Positions 48,008 through 59,361 of a stretch of DNA of 64,000 bases are shown here, piece by piece. Both the position numbers and the translations under genes were made by a program. The DNA is from Hibiscus mutabilis (taxonomy: Eukaryota; Streptophyta; Magnoliopsida; Malvales; Malvaceae): NCBI GenBank assembly GCA_019671005.1, contig CM033712.1, forward strand, positions 77,822,479 to 77,886,478, read 5' to 3'. The notes beneath the pieces are model-generated. The model was not told the origin of the DNA. It searched no databases and saw only the letters and a list, made by a program, of their open reading frames with translations. Position 1 is the first letter of the stretch. Every line of letters starts with the position of its first letter.

Positions 48008-49222
48008 GGTAAACTCATATTTAGTGCCCATTTATGTTTGTGTTTCTATTTTGGTACCGCAATTATTTTTTTGGTAAAATGATACCTAGTGTTACGTATC
48101 GTTTCTATTTTGGTACCCGACCGTTAAAAATAATCGGAAGTAGTAACGTGGCTTGGTCAAGTAACAGTTTTAGTCCCAAAAACTTATACAATCTATCAAT
48201 TTAATCTAAAATTTTAACAGAAAAGATTTTTGGTGTTGGTGTATTGGAAAAATTGAAAAGCTTCAAACAAGGAAACAAGATTTCCGCCTTGACTACAGAA
48301 AATGGCTGTGAGATGAAGTTCTCGTCATCATCATAGAATTGAAGAAATAAAAAATTTGCTCTGGTCTTTGCAGCTTATATATATTTTTGTTAATTTAATG
48401 GTTTATATTATTTTATCTGTAACTGAGAAATGAAGAACCTATACACAAAAGGTGATCAAAAAGATAATGATCCTGATAAATTAATGATCAATTTCCCACT
48501 TTAGTTGTATAAGAAAAATACTAAAAAAGGATTCTTAAAAGTAAATACTTGTCCTAATTATGTAACTAACGTTATCATAAACATGAAACTATTTTTCTGG
48601 GCACGTTAATGGAATCCTAAAAGGTATTAAAATAAAGACATTGTTGACTTAGATTCTAGCAAAAATTCAGCTGAAAGGCAATTTATGTCATTCACGTCGG
48701 GATTCCTTCTAAACCCTCAAAGAAATCACCACTCACCACTGTGCCGACATCCCAAAATCATCTTCAACCAAATCCTCTCTGCTCTCCACCTTTGTACTAC
48801 TTAGAATCACAAGCTCTTCATCCACGGTGTCACCAGAAACGAGCTATTGGTGTGTTTGGCTGATGACGGTTTGACAGAATCACCAGTGGTGACAGCTTAT
48901 GAGTTCAAAGGCTTCTGATGAATGTTGCCGGCGAGTGGATCGTGGTGCGTCAGAGGAAGAACAAAAATGAGAAATTTACAGTTTAATCTATAAATTAAAA
49001 TGATGAAAACACATTATGTTAGAATTTTAGATTAAATTAATAGATTGCATAAATTTTTAGTATTAAAACTGTTATTTGACCAAGCCATGTCACCATTCCG
49101 TTTATTTTTAACATTTGGTACCAAAAATAATATATAACGTTAAGTATGATTTTATCAAAAAAATTAATTTAATTACCAAAATAGAAACACAGATATATAT
49201 AAGGTACTAAATATGTAGTTTA
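48008..49222. mobile_element. MULE-type non-autonomous element with long TIRs and a unique core (Pack-MULE-like candidate)
   Basis: The left arm starts GGTAAACTCATATTTAGTGC and the right arm ends ACTAAATATGTAGTTTACC. The inverted arms run roughly 48008-48225 and 48965-49222 and share TTGGTACC, GTGGCTTGGTCAAGTAACAG (right: CTGTTATTTGACCAAGCCATG) and ATCTATCAATTTAATCTAAA. The 740-base core is less AT-rich and unlike the arms, for example the stretch ACCACTCACCACTGTGCCG near 48728 and TTGCCGGCGAGTGGATCGTGG near 48924. A captured gene fragment is possible, but its origin was not recognised. The TSD is not clear (ATTTTA occurs at both edges). Confidence 0.6.
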
Positions 49223-49498
49223 CCATTTTAATCGTGATTTTATAGTCAAAACTTAACACATACAATGGAATTATTTCTAATTTAAAATAATATCTTTGAA
49301 AATGATACTTCTTTATTATTTTATTATTTTTCCTTCTCCAAAATGACTTTATGTGAAGAGTCATCATTATATATGTATTGAACCCAAAAAAAACATTATA
49401 TATGTACAGTAGTCTTTGACGGCTTGACATTTTCGACTTTCTTTGCATTTCCTTTTTCAATCACATTCCACTGTAGATCAGATTTGGTATAAATTATA

Positions 49499-49750
49499 TT
49501 TCCTCTGTCTCACAAAATATATTTATTATTGACTTTTTATATAATTTTAAAAAAATATATAATAAATATAATGTAAAACAATTAAAATGATAATTTTATT
49601 TTTTAAAAAATAAATTTTATTTTGTTGAAAATCTAAAAAAAATAATAGAAAAAGAAATGTATCTTGTAAAAATTATTGATCTTTTTCAATGAGATAATTT
49701 AAGTGAGATAATTTTAAAATAAAAAATAAAATTAGTGGAACGAAAGGGAG
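49499..49750. mobile_element. Stowaway-like (Tc1/Mariner) MITE
   Basis: The left end TTTCCTCTGTCTCACAAAAT and the right end TAGTGGAACGAAAGGGAG match the classic CTCCCTCYGT...-type termini. TA dinucleotides flank both sides (49497-49498 and 49751-49752). Length of 252 bases and the AT-rich foldback core fit the family. Confidence 0.7.
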
Positions 49751-49752
49751 TA

Positions 49753-51483
49753 TATTTATTGGTTTGCCAAAGCATGTGGATTAAAGTAATAAGAATTTGA
49801 AAGTTTTTTAAGTTTAGTATAGTAAATTTAAGTGATGTGATTGAAAAATAACCTTGAAATGAAATAAAATTTAATTTGACTCGATTTTAGTTTTTATCAT
49901 AATTTTATAATTTATAGACACAAGATTTCATGAAGGGTTATATTTTGATACACAAACTGTATAAAAAATATTACACAATCTTTCTTTAAAATATAATTAT
50001 AAATTACTAAACTTAAAACCTAAAACCTAACCCCCTAAATTCCATATCATACAATCTAAACCCCCCTAAATCTAACATTTACAAGAGTGGAAGAAAGAAA
50101 AATAATAATAAATAAAAATAGTAAAGCCATTATAAATATTAGAGGTGGTAAACGGGTCGTTCGGATCGTTTCGGTTCAGGTCTATGATGATTCAAGTGGG
50201 TTAATATCAGGTCAATATCGGATCACTAGGAGATTGATCGGTTTGATCAGTCGGATTTTTAGATCGGATTAATTTTTTACACCCCTATATATGGCTTTAT
50301 AAAGCCAATATATCTGGCTTTCTGGTGAGTTGTGTAACAATTCACATCTCATCTTTATTTATTTCTTTTAATATATTTTCTTTATTCCGGGTTGCCTTCA
50401 GCTCTGGTTACTTTCAATTCGGATGAAATCAGTTTTGGTCCATCCAGTTCGGTTAAAAATCGGTTTGGGTCTATTTTAGTGTAACTAAAATTCCGGTTTG
50501 ATTTATTTTGAGTTTCATATCAAATTCATATCATCATGTTCCGGTCAATATCAAGACTCGTGTCGGATAAATTGATTCGAGTCTTGGGTCTCAGGTCAAA
50601 TTTCCAGGTCTAATATACATTGATTTTAATGGTGTATATGGAATTATAATCAACAATGAATCAAGTGTTAAGTTATTTTAAAATATATATAATTTAGATA
50701 TTATTTGATATACTAATTAACTCAAAAAGTAAGGTTAAGAAATTAACATGCATCTTATTTATTATATATTTTTAAATAGTTTAAAGGTGATTATAAGGTA
50801 GTATTTGTTCATATATATTTTTAATTCTTCGACAATACACACCTTATATTTAAATATACATCTTTTCAATTGAATATATACTGTTTTATTATGAAATTAT
50901 ATATTATTTTTTCAATTGAATTGGTATTATTAAATTTAAATGACATCAAATTCAACAAAAATATTATAATAATATAAAGATTTATAATCCATACAAAATC
51001 TTGAAAATTGTAAACTAAACTTTTTTGTTGAAAAATTATAATGTGATTAAGTATTGTCAACACTTTAGTTGATCAAAGGGTTAAATAATTATAAAATTGA
51101 CAAAGAAGAAAGAAAGAGGCGTTAATTAAAATTAGACAATAATTATTTCGTTTTATTTTTGTGTTGAATGAGACCAATTCCATCCTTTCAAACTTATTTC
51201 GGCAACCGCAAGTATTAAATAAGTTTTTTTATTTTTTTAGTTAATCTTTAAATTTTATTATATTTAAATAAACTTTTTTTATCTTTTAGAGAGAAGGTAA
51301 AAGTACAATAATAACAAAGTTAAAAAATTAACTAAAATACCAACTTATAATTGAATTAAAATACTAAAAAAACATTCAATTGCATAAAAATTATCATTAC
51401 TCTCCCGTAAAAAATACTATTAGTTTTAAAAAATAAACTTATTTTTCAATTATTCTTGCTTCTTTTACCCACACGTGTGATAA
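49753..51483. other. AT-rich intergenic DNA with repeat fragments
   Basis: No gene is seen. 50005-50070 is a telomere-like tract in complementary sense (CTAAACCC words). 50145-50620 is a dispersed repeat rich in CGGTTCGG-like words, related to 5.38-5.69 kb. 50755-50830 matches 39297-39368. Confidence 0.45.
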
Positions 51484-51486
51484 AAA

Positions 51487-52187
51487 TAAGGATGAGGCTA
51501 CCACGTGCGTCGAATACTGCTGAACGTCATTAACTCTGAACACCACTGAACATCATTAAATTAATTAATAAATATTTAAAATTTCAAAGACTCAACATAC
51601 AATTATAAGTTATTTAAAATAAAATTTCAATTAAATTATTTTTCATATATATTATATTTTTTAATTTTTTAAAATAATTAAATTAAATACTAACTATAAT
51701 CAATCTTTAAATTAAAAAGCCGTAAATCTTTTTTCCAAATTAGAACCCTAAGTTAAAAAGGTTTTGACAAGATAAATTGACAACCCGCAGCCCAAAACAA
51801 ACTACAAGACGACAGGTGGCAGAACTTCCAACACCAAAGTCCGACAATAATAATTCATCTTGTTGTAATTTGAACTATTACACCCTTTGCTCCGACCATG
51901 AAAACACCGACAACCCCAAGCTAAATGTTGGGGGATGCACTCTAATTTAGAGAGAAAGATTTAGGTTTTTTAATATAGGGATTCACTATGGTTAATATTT
52001 TATTTAATTATTTAAAAAATAAAAATATAATATATATGAAAATAGTTTAATTGAAAATTTATTTTAAATAATTTATAATTGTATGTTGAGTCATTGAGAT
52101 TTTTAATATTTATTAATCAATTTAATGGTGTTCATAGATGTTCAACATTAGTGGTGTTCAACGGTTTTCGACACCCGTTGTAGAATT
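51487..52187. mobile_element. Large foldback element
   Basis: The left arm (about 51487-51690) and the right arm (about 52000-52187) are inverted copies of roughly 190-200 bases. Shared blocks include GAACACCACTGAACATCATT against its right-arm counterpart, GACTCAACATACAATTATAA and TTTTCATATATATTATATTT. The spacer of about 300 bases is non-coding. Confidence 0.65.
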
Positions 52188-52679
52188 TTTCTAAAAATAA
52201 ATATGACAATAGAGCGGGACGAGTTTTTACCTCTCCAGTTTAAACCCAAAGTTTTAAAATTCTGATTTCACTCCGAATCGATCTGAGTTTGATATATTTT
52301 GATCTCTAATCCGATCCCTACTTGGTATAATAAAAGCATAATTCAATCCTGCTCCGAGGCCCAAATTTTAACAAAAAACTAGACTAAATTCGATATGCCT
52401 CAAAAAAAAATATTAAATATAATATATATACATTTATAAAATAAACCAGATCGATTTGGAGAATTTTTACCCTAAACTCGATCCAATCAGGACATTTTCA
52501 AAATCTAAACTAAACTCAATTTATTCATATTAAAAAAACTTCTATTAAATCAGGTTAAGTCAAAATGTAACAGAGCTGAATAATTTTACCATCCCTAAAT
52601 AAAAATTAATCCTCATTGTTGTTATTCGTCTCTCGTATAGGTGTGAAAATAAAATTAGACAGCTTTGGGAAAATAATTC

Positions 52680-53037
52680 AAATGGATTAAATATTTGGGA
52701 AAATAGGGTACCTTAGGCGATATTTTGAAATTTACAAGAAATTTTACAGTGCAGAGGGAAGTCGCCATCTGCAGGTGGCGATTTGGGAGAAGACGCCATA
52801 TGCAAGTGGTAATTTGGGGAAAGACGCCATCTGCAGGTGGTGATTTTCCCTTGACTTTTAATAATTTAATATTTTTTTATCGTTTTTAGACAAAGTCATG
52901 AAAAATCGCCACCTGCAGATGACGTCTTCCCCTAAATCACTACCTACAAATAGTGACTTTCTCCTACACTGTAAAATTTACTATAAATTCTAAAGATCTC
53001 TTAAAATGTCCCAAAACTTAAAATATTATTTGGGTTT
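52680..53037. mobile_element. Foldback MITE with CTGCAG-palindrome core, copy 1
   Basis: Inverted arms carry GTCGCCATCTGCAGGTGGCG on one side and ATCGCCACCTGCAGATGACG on the other. The outer right end is AAATATTATTTGGGTTT; the left end has diverged. It is related to the 53.5-kb copy. Confidence 0.6.
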
Positions 53038-53531
53038 ACATTATTCTCTACAATACTTGATAAAATTAATCCTAGGTGAAAAATACTAAGGAGTAGTATT
53101 TTTTACCGCGCCGCCTTGGAAATGGATGTCACAAGAAGGACCAACTTGCTACTTGCTAGCATGTCAAGCAACAATCTGTCAGTTTTCATATTTAATTATT
53201 TTGTATAAAATTTCGGATAATTATGTGATGGGTGAATCGACTTACTTTTTGACAAAAAGAAAAACTTAAAAATTAAATATAAATTAAGAAAAGACAAAAA
53301 AATGAGGTTCATGCACATTCCCAAACATTAATTAAGTATGGGCAATACTATTTAGAATACAATACAGGATAAATTACAGTAGTCAATTAAGCTATTAAAA
53401 TTGTTTTAGTTACTGACAATTCAGAAATTAAAAATAGTTATTAAATTAATCAAAATATTAAAAATATTTATTAAATTTTATCAAATTGTTAAAAATATCG
53501 TTAAATTAGAGCTATTTTGGAGAAAAAAATG

Positions 53532-53842
53532 AAACCCAAACAATATTTTGGGTTTTGGGACATCTTAAGGAATATTTGAGAATTTACGGCAAAATTTACA
53601 GTACATTGGCGACTTGGGTGAAGACGTCATATGCAGGTGAAGACGCTATCTGCAGGTGACGACTTCTCCCTAATTTTATCTTGAATCGATAAGAAAAAAT
53701 ATTAAACTATTATAAGTCAAGGGGAAGTCTCCACCTGCAAATGGCCTCTTCAGGTGGCGACTTCACCATGCACTGTAATTTTTACCGTAAATCCTAAAAT
53801 ATACCCCAATGCACCCTATAACCCAAAATATTGTTTGGGTTT
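53532..53842. mobile_element. Foldback MITE with CTGCAG-palindrome core, copy 2
   Basis: Clean inverted ends AAACCCAAACAATATTTTGGG and its complement at 53821-53842. Inside are repeated CATATGCAGGTGAAGACG and CTATCTGCAGGTGACGAC units facing CTCCACCTGCAAATGGC. The 311-base length and symmetry mark a foldback MITE. Confidence 0.7.
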
Positions 53843-54402
53843 GTATTATTTGCCAAAATTTGACATCAAATCAATCGTAAATATACGATAAATTAAATGT
53901 CACTCCATTACGACAAATGATCCACACCCAAATTCTATAACTTTGAGTCCGCTATCCCGATCATGATTTTTCTACTTCAGTTATACTATTTTATAACGTT
54001 CATTAATTATTTATAATAGTTCAATAAATTTAAATATTTTATAACTTTTGAAAAGTTAATGATTAAAATGATTATTTTTTTCAAAATTTATCTTATAAAA
54101 TATTATTATTTGTTTTCTACTTTATGCTTTTTATTTGCCCCTTTTTCTGTTCGTACCTTAATACTTATTCAAAACTAGGCCACTTCATTATTTAGATTAC
54201 AAGTTAGATTTTCTTGCCCACTTGTTTTAACTGAGGAGATGAACGTGGACGATATTCTAGTTTGTCATATGATTATAAAATTTTACCTACTTTGATGTAA
54301 ATACTTGAAAAAATTGAGTTTGAAATGTGGAAGTTAAATATGTTTGGTCTAAACAAGAAAACAAATATATTAAATTAAGTGAAATTTGAGCTTGGTGCTT
54401 AA
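53843..54402. other. AT-rich intergenic DNA
   Basis: No gene or element end is seen. Confidence 0.4.
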
Positions 54403-54523
54403 TTTAATTATAGGTAAACTATCTAGGTGATCACTTAATTATTGGGTCTAACATGTTTTGACTACCGAACTACAAAAATTCAGAATTCGACCCCAACTTT
54501 TTAATTGAACCTATTTTGATTAC

Positions 54524-55847
54524 TGTAATCACTCATTTTTTAGTATTTTTAGTATTGTTGTAATAATATTATTAATCTTAAAAAAAACTAAAACTAAAAA
54601 AATAAAAAAGAAATAAAAAAGGGGAGGGGAGTGGAGTGGAGCACAAAGCTCCACGTCACCCTCCTCAACCCTATAAATAGAGGGCAGGGGCAGCAATTGA
54701 AAAGACGCAATTGCAATATTGCAATTGGAAATTGCAAGCAGCAATTTGAATCGGCAGGGGCAGGCCAATTCGGCTAGCCCAGGACCGGGGTAATATCCTC
54801 GGTTCTAACCGGTTCGATCGGGGTCTTATTTTAGGTCTAATCTAGTTAATATTTTTGGAGAGGTCGTGGTAGATCTGGGTGGGGTCCAGTCGGGGTTCGT
54901 CAATCGAACATCTAATTAGGTATATTTTTTTATTTATGTTGTAATTTTTATATTTTAATGAAGCAGTAGTTAATTTAAAATTGTGTTTTTAATTTGTATG
55001 TTTATCTATGTTTTAGATTAGTATGTTTTAAATTTATGTTTTATATTAATATTTTATTTATGTTAGATATGTTTTTATAAGTTAGATTAATATTTATGTA
55101 TGCATGTTTTAGATTAGTATTCTATTTATGTTAGATATGTTTTTATTTATGAGTTAGATTAATAGTCATGTATGTATGTATGTTTTAGATTAGTATTTTA
55201 TTTATGTTATATTAGTATTTTATTATGTTAGTATTTATTTATATTTTTATCGCAATGTATTTATTTATATTTGCCATGTTTTTTAAGTTTGCATAACGAA
55301 CATATATTTTGTCAATGCGGTGCCCTTTTATTCGAGTGTAAACGGTGCCAGTATCAGGCGTAGTGATAGTGGTTGGACGTTTACTCTCGAATAACGGGGC
55401 CTTTAAAATTTACTCGCACCTATAACCAAATTTTAATTTAATCGTCACTTTAATCCGGAAAGTTTAATATTAATAAAGCGGTAATTATTAAAGTACCAAT
55501 TTTGGGCGGTGTAGGGGTGCTAATCCTTCCCCATCCGTAACCGACTCCCGAACCCAACAGTTTTTAAATCTCTGGTTTTCTACGGTGTCCGGTGGCGACT
55601 CCAATTTTAAATAAAATACGGGTTTTTATAAAAATCCCACGCGGAAGACAACATTTTCAAAACAAATACAAAACACTTCATTTTTTAGCGAGAAAAAACA
55701 TCGCTACAAAAATCCACCTTGAGTGGCCGGTGGCGACTCCATTTTCAAAACAAAATACGGGTTTTATAAAATCCCACGCGGAAGAAAATATTTTCCAAAA
55801 AATAAAAAAAAAACATCTTTTTTTTAGCGAGAAGAAACATCGCTACA
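54524..55847 (+). repeat. 5' LTR of the Tat/Ogre-like element
   Basis: 1324 bases, starting TGTAATCACTCATTTTT and ending CATCGCTACA. A TATA box (TATAAATA, 54672-54679) marks the U3 promoter. Near the 3' end a module of about 120-140 bases that ends AACATCGCTACA is present twice; the 3' LTR has it once. Confidence 0.88.
55322..55402 (+). other. Stem-loop in the LTR
   Basis: ATTCGAGTGTAAACG at 55331-55345 pairs with CGTTTACTCTCGAAT at 55379-55393, with flanking GGTGCCC/GGGGCC also partly paired. The same structure is kept in the 3' LTR near 60160-60240. A role in LTR transcript ending or RNA folding is inference. Confidence 0.55.
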
Positions 55848-55849
55848 GA

Positions 55850-55868
55850 TGGCGACTCCGCTGGGGAC
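55850..55868 (+). other. Primer-binding site (tRNA-Arg type)
   Basis: TGGCGACTCCGCTGGGGAC starts two bases after the 5' LTR. It complements the CCA end and acceptor/T-stem of a plant tRNA-Arg (ending GGAGTCG-CCA), apart from small differences. Tat/Ogre elements use tRNA-Arg. Confidence 0.7.
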
Positions 55869-57424
55869 ATTTTTGTTTTTCAAAAACAAATGAGAGTCGA
55901 GCTTTTTCAAATAATTACCGCTTTATTAATATCGAAAATTCCGGATTAAAGTGACTATTAAATTAACATTCGGTTACAATTGCGCGTTTATTTTAACGCA
56001 TTTAAAATTTGGCATATAAACCCATTTTTTTAAGTGGGGGGAAAACACTAATACTTTCGTGGAGATATCGTTCTTCCGTATGGGCCTAGCAAGTACCTTC
56101 GGGGCTCGAGTACCTTATACTTTCGTGAGGATATCGTTCATTCGTATGGGTATAAGCGAATGGGTCCCCCTGAATTGAACCTGGTTGAAAGGAGCCTATA
56201 ATGGGTGATGACCGGGGGCCTTGCTACTCTTAGTAGAAGACAGCAAGGACAATTCGGGTACCTCTTAGCACCAAAACTGCATATAGTGAGCCGTATGAGC
56301 CAACCCCTTTAGAGCCATGTGAAACTCTGTCCGATTAGTGGTCACCCTATTTAGGCTATGGTGCCTTGTTTCTTGTTTATGTACAGTTTTTATTACTCTA
56401 TTTTTGTTATATTTATCATTTGTTTTATTTAATCATTTTATTTGGTACTAACTCATTTTATTCTCATCGCACTGAGTTCACCTGCATCATCACAATCTTA
56501 ATTTTGCATTGCATCGATTTATGACACATTTTGCATGCATTCATTTTCAGAATAATAAAACTAATCCTCGGGTCGCCCCATTAAATACAACAAAGATGTC
56601 AATCTAGCACCTTACAAAGCCTCTTACAAAAGTTTGATCTTGGGGCATGTCCAAAAGCACCCCCACATCTTTTACAAATAATGTGCCTCTAAAAGGTCCC
56701 AGTCCGGGGGCATTCTTTGCCAAGGTCCAACCTTCATTGTCGAGTCAAACTCTTGCATCATTGACCACAGTCTGTAAAATTGCACCCAATCAAAAAATAA
56801 TAAGCTACCATGAACCAACACAATTTATAAACCCAACCTAGGGGGCAACAGAATCCACACTCAAAGTGTCAAATTCAAGAACAGTTTCAGACGATGGCAT
56901 AGGGATGAATAAAATGTTGGGGCATGCACCCATATGACTGATCGAACCCAAGTTGAGGTTGGGGTTCCGTCACATACAAAAAACCAAGATCCTGACGGGA
57001 CCAGTGAGGAGTCGGGCATCCCTTTGAGGGCAAAAAAAATCATATCACATTCATGCATTTAGATTGCATTCATCTTGCATTAAACCATTGTTGAAAATGT
57101 CATACATTTAGATTAAGTGCATACACCAAAATCACCATGCATTTAGGGTAGACACGTGCATTTAGACATAAAATTAGATACATTAATGCAATCTTGCTTG
57201 TACATATAAACAGGTTCAAAAAGATACTGAACATCCTCAGCCGTGGGGGCAACAACGCGACAGCCAACCTTAGTCTTAGAGGAGGCCAAACACAAAGAGA
57301 ATGCTGAAACATCAATAAAAGGTAACAATGACAAATTTTGTGAACATTTACTGATTAATGTTTTTATTCATTTTTAGGTCATATCACTCCGCCAGTAGAG
57401 CAGTAGAAGTAGGCTTTTCCAGAT

Positions 57425-57605
57425 CTTGCCTTCGTCATTGTTGATAGGCCAACAATTTTCAGATTCTGTTTTACCGCTGATGGTGCAACAATATAGACAT
57501 CCTGAAGATCTCGTTTCTCCGTTGATGGTACAACAGATCTGAATCTTCCCCAAGCAGATCAAATTTCTATTTAGGTCTTGTTTCTCTGCTGACAGTGCAA
57601 CCAGA
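57425..57605 (+). repeat. Degenerate tandem repeats, block A, in the retroelement
   Basis: Four loose units with the core CTCCGYTGATGGTRCAAC (near 57425, 57466, 57510 and 57577), spaced about 40-65 bases. They are related to blocks B and C, and an A-rich spacer follows at 57640-57780. Confidence 0.55.
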
Positions 57606-57812
57606 CCTATTTTCGAGTCTTACTTCCTTGTACAGTTCAAGAAAAAAGAAAAATTACAAAAAAATAGAGTTGATAAAAAAATCAGAAAAAAATAGAAAAA
57701 AAATCAAAAAATCAAAAGTCGAAAAAAATCAAAAAATGAAAAATGAAAAAATGAAGAAAAAATGAATGAAATGAAAATCAAAATGAATTTATCAACTTTC
57801 ATCGCCCGAACC

Positions 57813-58300
57813 AGTCCTCCGCTGATGGAGTGGCCATGTACAAGCTATCGTCGTCCTCTGGTCCTGCTCTCCGCTGATGGTGTAGTCGGTTTTAGGTCGT
57901 CATTATCCAATCCAGTCCTCCGCTAATGGAGTGACCGGGTCCAAGCTCCCGTCGTCCTCTGATCCTGCTCTCCGCTGATGGTGTAGCCGGTTCTAGGTCG
58001 TAATTGTCCAATCCAGTCCTCTGTTGATGGAGTGGCCGGGTCCAAGCTCCTGTCGCCCTCAGATCATGCTCTCCGCTGATGGTGTAGCCGGTTCTAGGTC
58101 ATAATTGTCCAATCCAGTCCTCCGCTGATGGAGTGACCGGGTCCAAGCTCCCGTCGTCCTCTGATCTTGCTCTCCGCTGATGGTGTAGCCGGTTCCAGGT
58201 CATCATTATTCGATCCAGCCCTCCGCTGATGGAGTGGCTAGGTCCCAGTTGCTGCTGTCCTACTTATCCACTGATGGTGTAGTAGGATTCCAGTTAATAT
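57813..58300 (+). repeat. 101-bp tandem array, block B, in the retroelement
   Basis: AGTCCTCCGCTGATGGAGTG-type starts fall at 57813, 57914, 58015, 58116 and 58217, an exact 101-base period. Each unit is a dimer of two related halves: one with GATGGAGTGRCCGGGTCC, one with GATGGTGTAGCCGGTTCT. Confidence 0.85.
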
Positions 58301-58490
58301 TTCTGTTTCTCCGTTGATAGATCCAACTTTACTGATTTTCAGGTTTTCTTTATTAATGTTGTAGCTAGAAAACAAATCAAAAAAAATCAAAGAAAAAGAA
58401 GAAAAAATCAAAGAAAAATAGAAAAAAGAAAAAAATGAAAAAAATGAAAAAAAAAATGAAAAATGAGCTTTCAACCAAATTCTGATCATG

Positions 58491-58835
58491 CCTCTTCATT
58501 ACAGTCGTAGCTTGATCACAAAAAAAACAACTATCCGATCCTGCCTCTTCGTCAGTGTCGTAGCTGGATCAAATCTTCAGACCTTGCCTCTTCGTCGGTG
58601 TTGTAGCTGGGTCAAATCTAACTTTCGGTTCTACCTCTTCGTCGGTGTTGTAGCTGAACCAAATTCACTAATTTCTGGTTTTGCCTCTTCGTCGGTGTTG
58701 TAGCTAGACCAAATTCACTAACTCTTGATCCTGCCTCTTCGTTGGTGTTGTAGCTGGATCAACATTACTAACTTTAGACCATGCCTCTTCGTCGGTGTTG
58801 TAACTTGGTCAAAATTCACCAACTTTCAAGTTTTA
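58491..58835 (+). repeat. 50-bp tandem array, block C, in the retroelement
   Basis: CCTCTTCGTCGGTGTTGTAG-type starts fall at 58491, 58544, 58587, 58634, 58684, 58734 and 58784, settling to a 50-base period, half that of block B. More copies follow an A-rich spacer, at 58940-59100. Confidence 0.82.
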
Positions 58836-59361
58836 TCAATGTTCTAAGAAAAAATCAAAAAAAGAAGAAGAAGAAAAAAGAAAAAAAAGAGAAAAAAAGA
58901 AAAAAAGAAACAAAAAAAAGAGTGAGAAAAAAGAGAAAAGTTGTCGGTTCTGCCTCTTCGTCAGAGTTGTAGCTGGATCAGACATCAGAACTTTCACCTA
59001 TCGGTCTTGCCTCCTCGTCAGTATTGTAGCTAGATCGAATTTTGTAGACCCTGTCTCTTCGTCGGTGTTGCAGCTGGGTCGAACTCTCCTTAGGTATTAG
59101 CTTATTATCAATAATGTAGCAAGTGGAACCCGGTTTGGCTTCCCCAACAAACAACGCTCCATTTTGAAGGCTTTGCTTCCCTAAAGTGACAAGGTAGATC
59201 AATCAAGACAAGAAAGAAGACCTACACCGAAGAGAAAGAAGACCTACCAAAGAAGGAAGACACGCGTCAAAAGGAGAAAAGTTCAGCCAGATAAGACAAA
59301 AATGAGTGCTTTTGATCTTTGCTTTGTTCTCGTTCCACAAGAACAAGCAAAGAGGGGCAAC

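Noticed and set aside
54529..54768. Matching - strand frames in both LTRs (also 59267-59566)
   Set aside because: LTR sequence read backwards; duplicated because LTRs are duplicated, no domain.
57813..58835. Regular repeats that could suggest a CRISPR array
   Set aside because: The whole unit is repeated, without unique spacers, and it lies inside a plant LTR retrotransposon.
58781..58972. Lys-rich frame in the A-rich block
   Set aside because: A translated poly-purine spacer between tandem repeats; not a protein.
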